This document shows positions 7,405 to 15,094 of a stretch of DNA of 37,843 nt, one piece after another. The stretch covers positions 1 through 37,843 of the forward strand of contig NZ_VCKX01000106.1 in the NCBI RefSeq assembly GCF_005889725.1. The letters are read 5' to 3'. This stretch comes from Nonomuraea zeae (GTDB taxonomy: Bacteria > Actinomycetota > Actinomycetes > Streptosporangiales > Streptosporangiaceae). The first letter of the stretch is position 1; each line of letters begins with the position of its first letter. Position numbers and translations under genes: made by a program. Under the pieces are notes generated by a model. That model worked only from the letters and a program-made list of their open reading frames with translations, was not told the origin of the DNA and ran no database searches.

Positions 7405-8520
7405 GTGGATGTGATCGTGGGTGGCGGGGTCGTCGGGCTCTCCATCGCCTGGCGGCTGGCCCGCGCGGGGCGGCCCGTCACCGTGGTGGACCCGGCTCCG
7501 GCCTCCGGGGCCTCGCACGCGGCGGCGGGGATGCTGGCCCCGGTCAGCGAGGTCGCCTACACCGAGGCGCCGTTGCTGCGGCTCGGGGTGGCGTCGTTGC
7601 GCCGCTGGCCCGGGTTCGCCGCCGAGCTGGCCGCGGACGCCGGGCTAGACGGGCCGCGGACGGGGCTGGACCTGCGCTCGGACGGGACGCTCGACGTGGC
7701 CTTCGGGTCCGACGACCTCGTGGCGCTGGACGAGCTCGCGGCGTACATGGACAAGCTCGGGCTGCCGGTCGAGCGGCTGACGGGGCGCGAGTGCCGCCGC
7801 CTGGAGCCCATGCTGGCGCCTTCCGTGCGCGGCGGGCTGCTGGCTCCCGGCGACGCCTGGGTGGACCCGCGCCGCGTGACGGCCGCGCTGCTCGCGGCCC
7901 TGGAGCGGCTGGAGGTGCCCCTGGTACGCGCCCGCGTCACCGGGCTGCTGACCGAGGGCGACGGCGGCCGGGTCGTGGGGGTGCGTCTTCACGAGGCGGC
8001 GGAGGTGCCGGAGATCCGGGCGGACCAGGTGACACTCGCGGCCGGGGCGTGGAGTGCCGAGCTGGCCGACGTGCCCGTGCGGCCGGTCAAGGGGCAGATC
8101 ATGCGGTTGCGTTCCCCGCAGCCGCTGCTCAGCCGATGCGTGCGCGGCACCGTGCACGGCGCGTCCGTCTACCTCGTCCCCAGGGGCGACGGCGAGCTGG
8201 TGGTCGGGGCCACTCAGGAGGAGATGGGGTTCGACACCAGGGTGACGGCGGGCGGCCTCTACGAGCTGCTGCGCGACGCCAGGGAGCTGGTGCCGGGGGT
8301 CACCGAGCTGGAGGTCGCCGACGTGGTGGCCGGGCTGCGGCCGGGCACGCCGGACAATTTGCCGGTCATCGGCCCGAGCGGGAGGCCCGGGCTCACGCTG
8401 GCCACGGGGCACCATCGGGGCGGCGTGCTGCTGGCGCCGCTCACCACGGCCATCTTGCTGGGCGAGGAGGGTGAGCTGGCGGCTCTGTGCTCACCGGAAA
8501 GATTTCGGGATATTTCATGA
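7405..8520 (+). CDS. thiO: Glycine oxidase ThiO
   Basis: ThiO oxidises glycine to dehydroglycine (iminoacetate) for the thiazole ring of thiamine. The 371-residue DAO-family flavoprotein begins with the FAD-binding motif VIVGGGVVGLSIAWRLA. It continues with ASGASHAAAGMLAP, the substrate-domain GDAWVDPRR, ATLAAGAWS-like LAAGAWSAEL, and ends with the FAD-contacting GLRPGTPDNLPVIG and TGHHRGGVLLAP. GTG 7405 is chosen because the riboswitch 3' end supplies AGGGAG 5-6 nt upstream; the ATG at 7403 is out of frame and closes at once. The stop overlaps the thiS start by 4 bp (ATGA). Confidence 0.93.
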   Translation: MDVIVGGGVVGLSIAWRLARAGRPVTVVDPAPASGASHAAAGMLAPVSEVAYTEAPLLRLGVASLRRWPGFAAELAADAGLDGPRTGLDLRSDGTLDVAFGSDDLVALDELAAYMDKLGLPVERLTGRECRRLEPMLAPSVRGGLLAPGDAWVDPRRVTAALLAALERLEVPLVRARVTGLLTEGDGGRVVGVRLHEAAEVPEIRADQVTLAAGAWSAELADVPVRPVKGQIMRLRSPQPLLSRCVRGTVHGASVYLVPRGDGELVVGATQEEMGFDTRVTAGGLYELLRDARELVPGVTELEVADVVAGLRPGTPDNLPVIGPSGRPGLTLATGHHRGGVLLAPLTTAILLGEEGELAALCSPERFRDIS

Positions 8521-8717
8521 ACGTAACGATCAACGGGGCCGCGCACGAGGTGGCCGACGGCACCACCGTGGCGCAGGCCGTACGCACATTGACCACGGCC
8601 ACCACCGGAGTGGCCGTGGCCGTGAACGACGAGGTGGTCACGCGGAGCACCTGGGAGACGACGGTGCTCGGCGACAGTGACCGCGTGGAGGTTCTGACGG
8701 CGGTGCAAGGTGGATGA
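8517..8717 (+). CDS. thiS: Sulfur carrier protein ThiS
   Basis: ThiS is a 66-residue ubiquitin-like protein ending in the required Gly-Gly (VQGG), which is adenylated and thiocarboxylated to deliver sulfur to ThiG. The fold is seen as MNVTINGAAHEV, DGTTVAQAV, VAVAVNDEVVTRSTW and DRVEVLTAVQGG. ATG 8517 overlaps the thiO stop. GTG 8710 of thiG lies inside its last codons, so the three cistrons are tightly coupled. No thiF-like adenylyltransferase is in the window, so activation must come from elsewhere in the genome. Confidence 0.95.
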   Translation: MNVTINGAAHEVADGTTVAQAVRTLTTATTGVAVAVNDEVVTRSTWETTVLGDSDRVEVLTAVQGG

Positions 8718-9465
8718 ACTGATCATCGCCGGGGAGAAGTTCGGCTCCCGGCTCATCATGGGCACCGGTGGCGCTCCCTCGCTCGAGGTGCTCGACCAGG
8801 CGCTGGCCGCGTCGGGGACCGAGCTGACCACGGTGGCCATGCGGCGCCTCGACCCCGGCGCCCGCGGCTCGGTCCTGGACGTGCTGCGGGAGCGGGACAT
8901 CAAGGTGCTCCCGAACACGGCGGGCTGCTTCACCGCCGGCGAGGCCGTGCTGACGGCGCGGCTGGCCAGGGAGGCGCTCGGCACGAACTGGGTCAAGCTG
9001 GAGGTCATCTCCGACGAGCGGACGCTGCTGCCCGACCCGATCGAGACGTTCGACGCGGCCGAGCGGCTGGTGGCGGACGGGTTCGTGGTGCTGCCGTACA
9101 TCGGCGACGACCCGGCGCTGGCCCGGCGGCTGGAGCAGGCGGGCTGCGCGGCGGTGATGCCGCTGGGCGCGCCGATCGGCTCGGGGCTGGGCATCCGCAA
9201 CCCGCACAACATCGAGCTGATCGTGGAGGCCGCCTCGGTGCCGGTCATCCTCGACGCGGGCATCGGCACCGCCAGCGACGCCGCGCTGGCGATGGAGCTC
9301 GGCTGTGCCGCCGTGCTGCTGGCCACGGCCGTGACCAGGGCGCAGCGGCCCGATCTCATGGCGGCGGCGATGAAGGCGGCCGTGGTGGCGGGGCGGCTTG
9401 CGCGCCAGGCGGGCCGCATCCCGCGCAGGCGCTACGCCGAGGCCTCCTCCCCGATGACGCCGTGA
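8710..9465 (+). CDS. thiG: Thiazole synthase
   Basis: ThiG builds the thiazole phosphate moiety from deoxyxylulose 5-phosphate, dehydroglycine and ThiS thiocarboxylate. The 251-residue TIM barrel shows SRLIMGTGGAPS, TVAMRR, LPNTAGCFTAGEAVLTARLARE, the Schiff-base Lys in NWVKLEVI, VLPYIGDDP, CAAVMPLGAPIGSG, NPHNIELI and VILDAGIGTASDAALAMELG. The GTG start overlaps thiS by 8 bp. The last 10-15 residues (RRRYAEASSPMTP) are an extra tail. The operon appears to end here, and the kinase gene downstream has its own promoter-like box. Confidence 0.95.
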   Translation: MDELIIAGEKFGSRLIMGTGGAPSLEVLDQALAASGTELTTVAMRRLDPGARGSVLDVLRERDIKVLPNTAGCFTAGEAVLTARLAREALGTNWVKLEVISDERTLLPDPIETFDAAERLVADGFVVLPYIGDDPALARRLEQAGCAAVMPLGAPIGSGLGIRNPHNIELIVEAASVPVILDAGIGTASDAALAMELGCAAVLLATAVTRAQRPDLMAAAMKAAVVAGRLARQAGRIPRRRYAEASSPMTP

Positions 9466-9574
9466 CGCCGTGACGACTGTCTCGACGCAGCCCGGGGGCG
9501 TAGCGACACGCCGCGACGAGCACGGCTCCGCATCGGTTTCGGGCGGTCGGGCCCTCCCAGTGGCAAAACGCCCG

Positions 9575-9580
9575 TAAACT
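9575..9580 (+). promoter_or_regulatory. -10 box of the Ser/Thr kinase gene (leaderless)
   Basis: TAAACT is separated by 7 nt from the GTG at 9588. There is no Shine-Dalgarno, so the transcript is probably leaderless. The 109 bp before it (9466-9574) shows no other feature. Confidence 0.5.
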
Positions 9581-9587
9581 CAGCGGG

Positions 9588-11486
9588 GTGGATACGACGA
9601 CTGCGGACCCCCTGGTCGGGCGGCTCCTCGATGGGCGCTACCGCATCGAGAGCCGGATCGCCCGGGGCGGTATGGCGACCGTCTACCTGGCGCTGGACAT
9701 CCGGCTCGACCGGACGGTGGCGCTGAAGGTCATGCATCGCTCGCTCGCCGAGGACCCGGCCTTCGTCCGGAGGTTCATCGGCGAGGCGAAGTCGGTGGCC
9801 AGTCTCTCTCATCCCAACGTGGTGCACGTCTTCGACCAGGGCACTGACAACGATGTCGTCTACCTGTCGATGGAATACGTGCCCGGCAGGACGTTGCGCG
9901 ACATCCTGCGCGAGCGCGGCAGGCTGCCTGCCCGAGAGGCGCTCGAGATCATGATCCCGGTGCTCGCCGCCCTCGGCGCGGCCCACCAGGCCGGGATGGT
10001 CCATCGCGACGTGAAGCCGGAAAACGTCCTGATGACCGACGACGGCCGGGTCAAGGTCGTCGACTTCGGTCTGGCCAGGGCCATCGAGGCGACGAACCAG
10101 ACGCGCACGGGCGTGATGATCGGCACGATCGGCTACATGTCGCCCGAGCAGGTGACCACGGGCGGCGCCGACGTGCGCAGCGACGTCTACGCCGCCGGCA
10201 TCATGCTGTTCGAGCTGGTGACGGGCCAGCAGCCCTACGACGGCGAGACGCCGATGTCGGTGGCCTACCGGCACGTCCACGACACGGTGCCGCTGCCGTC
10301 CTCGTTCGTGCCGGAGGTGCCGCCGCTGGTCGACACGCTGGTGGCGCACGCGACGGCCCGCGACCCGCAGGACCGGCCGGCCGACGCGACCGCGATGCTG
10401 GTGGCGGCCGTGGACGCGCACCGGATGCTGCCGCGGATGACCAATCCGGCGATGACCCAGTCCCAGCCGCACACCGGCACGCCCTCCGCCGCGGCCTCGA
10501 TGCCGCAGGCCGCGCCCATGCACACGCTGATCCAGCCACGGGCCGAGACGCCGCCGCAGCAGCAGAAGCGCGGGTTCCGGCCGAACTGGTTCCTGGTGGC
10601 GCTCGCCGCCGTGATGGTGGTCGCGATCGGCCTGACCGGGTGGTTCTTCTCGCAGACCGAGTACATCGCCGTCCCCAGCCTGGTCGGCAAGAACCTCGCG
10701 GTGGCCGAGAAGAACGCCACCGCGCTCGGCTTCACCGTGAAGAAGGCCGACGGACAGTACAGCGAGAAGGTGGGCGAGGGCCTGGTCCTCCGCTCCGACC
10801 CGGCGGCGCAGACCGAGGTGGAGAAGGGCAGCACGATCACGCTGGTGCCCTCGCTCGGCCCCAAGCGCGTGATCGTGCCCGACGTGGCCGGCATGACGGG
10901 CAACGCCGCCCGCGTGGCGATCTCCGCCGACGGGCTGACCGTGGGCTCGGTCAAGCGCCTGGCCAACCTGGAGGTCGAGCGGGACAAGGTCATCCGCACC
11001 TCGCCGCAGGCGGGCGAGAAGGTGAAGGAAGGCGCGAAGGTCGACATCCTGGTCAGCGCCGGGATGGTCATGCCCGACGTCACCGGCATGCCGAAGGACG
11101 AGGCCGCCGGATACCTGGGCGGGCAGGGCTTCCAGGTGCAGGTCAACGAGGTCGACGACGACGCCGAGCCGTGCACGGTCATCGCCCAGGCGCCGAAGGC
11201 CAAGTCCGAGGTGGACAAGGGCACGCCGGCCCAGATCACCGTGGCGCGCTGCCAGACGGACTTCTGGGACTGGTTCCGCGGCGACAACCAGGCCCGTGAC
11301 GACCAGCAGTTCGGCCTGGTGCCCGCGGTGATCGGCAAGGACGTCAAGGACGCCAAGGCGGAGCTGGAGGCGCTCGGGTTCACCGTGCGCGTGCAGCGGC
11401 TGGGCAACCGGGGCGTCGTGCAGTACCAGCGGCCGCTGCCCAACAGCGAGCGGCCGCAGGGCTCCACCGTCTATCTCTGGCAGTGA
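9588..11486 (+). CDS. PknL-like Ser/Thr protein kinase with four PASTA domains
   Basis: This is a membrane receptor kinase of 632 residues. The kinase domain (about 18-280) has GGMATVYLA (P-loop), the catalytic Lys in VALKVM, HRDVKPENV, DFGLA and GTIGYMSPEQ. A Pro/Gln-rich juxtamembrane segment and one transmembrane helix (about 331-352) lead to four extracellular PASTA repeats starting at VPSLVGKN, VPDVAGMT, MPDVTGMP and VPAVIGKD, which bind peptidoglycan fragments or lipid II. Its position near an Rv2175c-type gene and upstream of a DAHP synthase gene corresponds to mycobacterial pknL. It is probably expressed from a leaderless promoter. PASTA numbers differ among actinobacterial kinases, so orthology with PknL is inferred from neighbourhood. 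Confidence 0.92.
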   Translation: MDTTTADPLVGRLLDGRYRIESRIARGGMATVYLALDIRLDRTVALKVMHRSLAEDPAFVRRFIGEAKSVASLSHPNVVHVFDQGTDNDVVYLSMEYVPGRTLRDILRERGRLPAREALEIMIPVLAALGAAHQAGMVHRDVKPENVLMTDDGRVKVVDFGLARAIEATNQTRTGVMIGTIGYMSPEQVTTGGADVRSDVYAAGIMLFELVTGQQPYDGETPMSVAYRHVHDTVPLPSSFVPEVPPLVDTLVAHATARDPQDRPADATAMLVAAVDAHRMLPRMTNPAMTQSQPHTGTPSAAASMPQAAPMHTLIQPRAETPPQQQKRGFRPNWFLVALAAVMVVAIGLTGWFFSQTEYIAVPSLVGKNLAVAEKNATALGFTVKKADGQYSEKVGEGLVLRSDPAAQTEVEKGSTITLVPSLGPKRVIVPDVAGMTGNAARVAISADGLTVGSVKRLANLEVERDKVIRTSPQAGEKVKEGAKVDILVSAGMVMPDVTGMPKDEAAGYLGGQGFQVQVNEVDDDAEPCTVIAQAPKAKSEVDKGTPAQITVARCQTDFWDWFRGDNQARDDQQFGLVPAVIGKDVKDAKAELEALGFTVRVQRLGNRGVVQYQRPLPNSERPQGSTVYLWQ

Positions 11487-11520
11487 GCCGGGCGGCCCCG
11501 TCCGCCCCACAGTCAGGGCA

Positions 11521-11540
11521 GGTCAGGTCAGGTCAGGTCA
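11521..11540. repeat. GGTCA pentanucleotide repeat (4 units) at the allantoicase stop
   Basis: Four perfect GGTCA units, flanked by partial ones (GGGCA and GGTGG), overlap the allantoicase stop codon. On the minus strand they read TGACC, so each reading frame meets a TGA within 15 nt. Confidence 0.85.
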
Positions 11541-12489
11541 GGTGGCCGTGGAGCCGGACTCTGGCCAGGCCGCCGTCCGGGTAGATGTCCACCCGCACGT
11601 GGGTGACGGGGCTCGGGCGGTCGAGCCGGAAGCGGTGCGGGGTGTCGGGCTGCAGCCGGGTCCTGGGCAGCAGCTCCACCTCCGACTCGCCGTCGAGGCC
11701 CGTCAGCGAGACCGAGCCTGGGGCGTTGAAGAGCAGGTTCGTGGTGTCGATCTCGGCCAGCCTGATCACGCCGCGCCCGGCCAGCCGGATGAGCAGCCAG
11801 TCGTTGCCCTCCCCCCTGCGGCGGGCCGTCTCCCAGCCCTCCGCCTGGTGCCGGGCCAGCCCTGGGGCGATGGCGTTGTCGGGCGCCGAGTAGAAGTCGT
11901 TCGAGCAGGCCGTGACGCGGGCGCCGTTCGCCAGGGCGGCCAGGTCGAGGCCGAGCCCCTCGTAGAGGGACAGGTCCGGCCGCACCTCGCCGTGCACGCG
12001 CAGGCGGGCGACGCCGCCGTCGGGGTGGATGTTCAGGCGTACGTGGGTGTAGCGGCGCTCGTCGCCGACCTCGAAGTGGTGCTCGGCGTCCCCCTTGAGC
12101 TCCACGACCGGTACGATCTCCACCCACTCGGCCGCCAGCAGCTCGGCCGGCGACGGATATCCCTCGACCGAGGCGGCCTCGACGGAGGCGCTGGGCGGGT
12201 AGTTGCCCTTGAACCAGGCCGTGTCGATCACCACGCCGCGGATCACGCCGGGGAGCCCGAGGCGCACCAGGGCCCAGTCGTGGCCGGGAGAGCCGGCCGG
12301 ATCGCGGCGGCGGCGGGTCTCCCAGCCGTCGTACACCTGCCCCTTGCTGCCGAACGTGTCGGCCATGAAGCCGGGACGCCCCGGCCTGATCAGGCTCTCC
12401 TTCTCGGCGAACGACTCGTCGCTGGCCGCCACGACGGAGCCGCCGAGGCTGCGGAGGGCGAGATCGGGCAGGGTGGTGAAACAGGACAT
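11533..12489 (-). CDS. alc: Allantoicase
   Basis: Allantoicase hydrolyses allantoate to ureidoglycolate and urea. The 318-residue protein contains two homologous jelly-roll repeats. The first has DGWETRRRR, HDWALVRLGLPG and VIDTAWFKGN; the second has EGWETARRRGE, NDWLLIRLAGRG and EIDTTNLLFNAPGS. Each repeat ends with a THVR(L/V)(N/D)IxPDGG(V/L)AR strand. The ATG directly abuts the TAG of allantoinase, with GGGAGAG 6 nt upstream, so it is the last gene of the permease-glxK-allB-alc unit. The C-terminal codons enter a GGTCA repeat. Confidence 0.95.
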   Translation of the reverse strand: MSCFTTLPDLALRSLGGSVVAASDESFAEKESLIRPGRPGFMADTFGSKGQVYDGWETRRRRDPAGSPGHDWALVRLGLPGVIRGVVIDTAWFKGNYPPSASVEAASVEGYPSPAELLAAEWVEIVPVVELKGDAEHHFEVGDERRYTHVRLNIHPDGGVARLRVHGEVRPDLSLYEGLGLDLAALANGARVTACSNDFYSAPDNAIAPGLARHQAEGWETARRRGEGNDWLLIRLAGRGVIRLAEIDTTNLLFNAPGSVSLTGLDGESEVELLPRTRLQPDTPHRFRLDRPSPVTHVRVDIYPDGGLARVRLHGHLT

Positions 12490-13800
12490 CTACTGCTCTC
12501 CCAACAGGAATCTTCCGTGCGGTACGCCGTCCACCGGCCGGCCGCGCAGCCAGGTGGTCAGGACGGCGCCCTTGAGCGTGCTGCCGTGGTAGGGGGTGAC
12601 CGCGTTCTTGTGGTGCAGGAGGGAGGCGTCGATCAGGTTGTCGGCGTGGGGGTCGAAGGCGACTAGATCGGCATCATTGCCCACCTTTATGGCACCTTTT
12701 CCAGAAATTTCAGCCATCGCTGCTGGATTGGCGGACATCCAGCGGACCACGTCCGCCAGCCCGTACCCCCGCCGCGCGGCCTCGGTCCAGATCGCGGGCA
12801 GGCCGAGCTGCAGCGAGGCGATGCCGCCCCAGGCCGCGGCGAAGTCGGGCACCTTGAGCTCGGCGGTCGACGGCGAGTGGTCGGACACAACGCAGCTCAG
12901 CACGCCCCTGGCCAGCCCGTCCCACAGCAGGTCGCGGTTGGCCTCCGAGCGGATCGGCGGGCAGCACTTGTACGCGGTCGCCCCCTCGGGCACGCGCTCG
13001 GCCGCCAGCGTCAGGTAGTGCGGGCAGGTCTCGGCCGTCACGCGCACGCCGTCCGCCTGCGCCGCCTCCAGGACGTCCAGGCACTCGGCGCTGGAGACGT
13101 GCAGGATGTGCGCCCTGACGCCGGTCTCGGCGGCCAGCCGGACCACCTGCTCCACGGCGCTGCGCTCCGACGCCCCCGGCCGCGAGTCCAGGAACTCCCG
13201 GTAGGTCGGCCCCGACGGCTCGGCCAGCAGCGCCGGGTCCTCGGCGTGCACCACCAGCACGCCGCCGAACGCGGCGATCTCCGCCATCGCCTGCCGCACC
13301 TCGCCGGGCGTGAGCGGCGGGAACTCCTCCACGCCCGACGGCGACAGGAAGCACTTGAACCCGTAGACGCCGCGCTCGCGCAGGGGCGCGAGGTCCTTGG
13401 CGTTCCCCGGCACCGCGCCGCCCCAGAACCCCACGTCCACGTGGCACTGCCCGCGGGCCGCCCGCAGCTTGACCTCGAACGCCGCCACGTCCACGGTGGG
13501 CGGCAGCGAGTTGAGCGGCATGTCGATGATCGTGGTCACGCCGCCCGCGGCCGCCGCCCTGGTCGCCGAGTCGAAGCCCTCCCAGTGGGTCCGCCCCGGC
13601 TCGTTGACGTGGACGTGCGTGTCGACCAGGCCGGGCAGCAGGGCCAGGTCCCGCAGGTCGATGTCCTCGGCGGCGTCCAGCGGCGCGGCGTAGTCGTACA
13701 GGCCGGTGATCTTCTCACCCTGTACGGCCACCGCCGCCGGGCGCTCGCCCTCGGGCGTGACGGTCCTGCGGGAGCGGACCACGAGGTCGGGCCGGGTCAT
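12490..13800 (-). CDS. allB: Allantoinase
   Basis: AllB opens the hydantoin ring of allantoin to give allantoate. The 436-residue amidohydrolase shows the metal ligands DTHVHVNEPGRTHWEGF (about 60-76), the carboxylated Lys in GFKCFLSPSGVEEFP (about 148-162), VVHAEDP, HILHVSSAE, CPHYLTL and the final ligand Asp in VVSDHSPS. The KCFL sequence with the nearby SGVEEFP is typical for allantoinase rather than dihydropyrimidinase. Its ATG is directly next to the stop of glycerate kinase, and its own stop touches the allantoicase ATG, a tight operon. Confidence 0.95.
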   Translation of the reverse strand: MTRPDLVVRSRRTVTPEGERPAAVAVQGEKITGLYDYAAPLDAAEDIDLRDLALLPGLVDTHVHVNEPGRTHWEGFDSATRAAAAGGVTTIIDMPLNSLPPTVDVAAFEVKLRAARGQCHVDVGFWGGAVPGNAKDLAPLRERGVYGFKCFLSPSGVEEFPPLTPGEVRQAMAEIAAFGGVLVVHAEDPALLAEPSGPTYREFLDSRPGASERSAVEQVVRLAAETGVRAHILHVSSAECLDVLEAAQADGVRVTAETCPHYLTLAAERVPEGATAYKCCPPIRSEANRDLLWDGLARGVLSCVVSDHSPSTAELKVPDFAAAWGGIASLQLGLPAIWTEAARRGYGLADVVRWMSANPAAMAEISGKGAIKVGNDADLVAFDPHADNLIDASLLHHKNAVTPYHGSTLKGAVLTTWLRGRPVDGVPHGRFLLGEQ

Positions 13801-15012
13801 CTAGGCCCCTCCGAGGTGGGCGGCGGCGAGCCGGGCGGCGAGGCGTTCGAGCAGCGGCCCGGCCTCCGCCATGCAGCGGTCGAGGTCGGGTTCGAGGTCC
13901 GTCAGGGCGTAGGCGGCCTCGATGCCCGCCTCCTTCAGCTCGGCGTCGGAGAGCGTGCGGCGGCCGCAGACGGCCACCACGGGCACGCCCGCCTCGGCCG
14001 CGGCCTGGGCCACGCCGATCGGCGCCTTGCCGCGCAGCGACTGCTCGTCCAGCGACCCCTCACCGGTGATCACCAGCCGCGCGTCCGCGACCAGCGCGCC
14101 GAACCCGAGCAGGCCGAGCAGGTAGCCGATACCCGGCTGGAGCTCGGCGTGCAGGAACGCCAGCGCCGCGAACCCGACGCCGCCCGCGGCCCCCGCCCCT
14201 GGCGCGCCCGCGACGCCCATGGCTCGCGGGGTGTCGTCGTGCTCCACGGCTCCCATCAGCCCGTGCGTGGCCGTGGCCACGGCGGCCAGGCGGGACAGGC
14301 CGGCCTCCAGGGTCCTGACGTCGTCAGGGGTGGCGCCCTTCTGGGGCCCGTAGACGGCGGCGGCGCCGTGCGGGCCGAGCAGGGGGTTGTCCACGTCGCT
14401 CGCGACCACGAACTCGACGCCGGAGATGTCGATGAAACCCGACATGTCGATGCGGGCGAGGCTCTTCAGCGCCGCGCCGCCGTACGGGAGGTCCTGGCCG
14501 TCGCCGTCGAGCAGGCGGGCGCCGAGCGCCTGGGCCAGGCCCGCGCCGCCGTCGGTGCACGCGCTGCCGCCCAGGCCCAGGACCACGCGGCGGGCGCCGC
14601 GGCGTACGGCGTCGGCGACCAGCTCTCCCGTGCCGTAGCTGGTGGCGGTCAGGGGCTCGTGCCCGCCGGGCAGGCGGCGCAGCCCGGACGCCTCGGCCAG
14701 CTCGACCACGGCCGTGGCCACCCCGTCACCTGGCCCTTCACCGGTCCCTTCACCTGCTTCGTCACCGGCCCCGTCATTGGTGGCCTGCCAGGCGTAGGAG
14801 GCGGGGATCCGCTCGCCCGTGGGCCCGGTGACCTCGATCGTGATCCGGCTGAACCCGGCGGCCACGGCGGCGTCGACGGTGCCGTCGCCCCCGTCGGCGA
14901 CCGGCAGCTCCACCGACGGCACCCCGAGCCCGGCCGACACCCGGGCCGCGACCTCGGCCGCCGTCAGCGACCCCTTGAACTTGTCGGGGGCGACCAGAAC
15001 GTGCTGAACCAC
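13801..15012 (-). CDS. Glycerate kinase (GlxK family)
   Basis: This enzyme phosphorylates D-glycerate formed from glyoxylate, which is the end product of allantoin breakdown. Motifs of the GlxK/GarK family are VLVAPDKFKGSLTA at the N-terminus, LPVADGGDGTVDA, GLGGSACTDGGAG, ASDVDNPLLGPHGAA, YGPQKGA, GAAGGVGFA, VITGEGSLDEQS and APIGVA. GTG 15012 with GGGAG 6 nt upstream is preferred over ATG 15039 and gives 403 residues. An acidic Gly/Glu insert (GDEAGEGTGEGPGDG, about residues 78-96) is encoded by a 12-bp tandem repeat and should be a surface loop. Glyoxylate carboligase and tartronate semialdehyde reductase genes are not in the window. Confidence 0.92.
   Translation of the reverse strand: MVQHVLVAPDKFKGSLTAAEVAARVSAGLGVPSVELPVADGGDGTVDAAVAAGFSRITIEVTGPTGERIPASYAWQATNDGAGDEAGEGTGEGPGDGVATAVVELAEASGLRRLPGGHEPLTATSYGTGELVADAVRRGARRVVLGLGGSACTDGGAGLAQALGARLLDGDGQDLPYGGAALKSLARIDMSGFIDISGVEFVVASDVDNPLLGPHGAAAVYGPQKGATPDDVRTLEAGLSRLAAVATATHGLMGAVEHDDTPRAMGVAGAPGAGAAGGVGFAALAFLHAELQPGIGYLLGLLGFGALVADARLVITGEGSLDEQSLRGKAPIGVAQAAAEAGVPVVAVCGRRTLSDAELKEAGIEAAYALTDLEPDLDRCMAEAGPLLERLAARLAAAHLGGA
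14722..14781. repeat. 12-bp tandem repeat (5 units) inside glycerate kinase
   Basis: Five 12-bp units run from CCCGTCACCTGG to CCCGTCATTGGT and keep the reading frame. The core GGYCCNNTCAYY is the same as that of the intergenic repeat at 19546-19653; GGTCCCTTCACC and GGCCCGTTCACC match at 10 of 12 positions. Confidence 0.75.
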
Positions 15013-15047
15013 TACGAACTCCCACACGGTGATGAACAATGTCCTGA

Positions 15048-15086
15048 CACGCCTTCCTGCCCGGTGCGAGCGGGCAGGAAGGCGTG
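15048..15086. terminator. 16-bp perfect hairpin between NCS2 permease and glycerate kinase
   Basis: CACGCCTTCCTGCCCG (15048-15063) pairs without mismatch with CGGGCAGGAAGGCGTG (15071-15086) around a 7-nt loop. It starts 8 bp after the permease stop and lies 35 bp before the glycerate kinase GTG. It has no T-tract. It may partially terminate or stabilise the upstream mRNA and so set the ratio of permease to enzymes. Confidence 0.7.
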
Positions 15087-15094
15087 ACTCATCA

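Noticed and set aside
9432..11510. Minus-strand open frame of 692 codons opposite the Ser/Thr kinase
   Set aside because: It is entirely antisense to a kinase with all catalytic motifs. Its composition (Arg/His/Gly/Leu-rich, no domain) is that of a GC-rich shadow frame.
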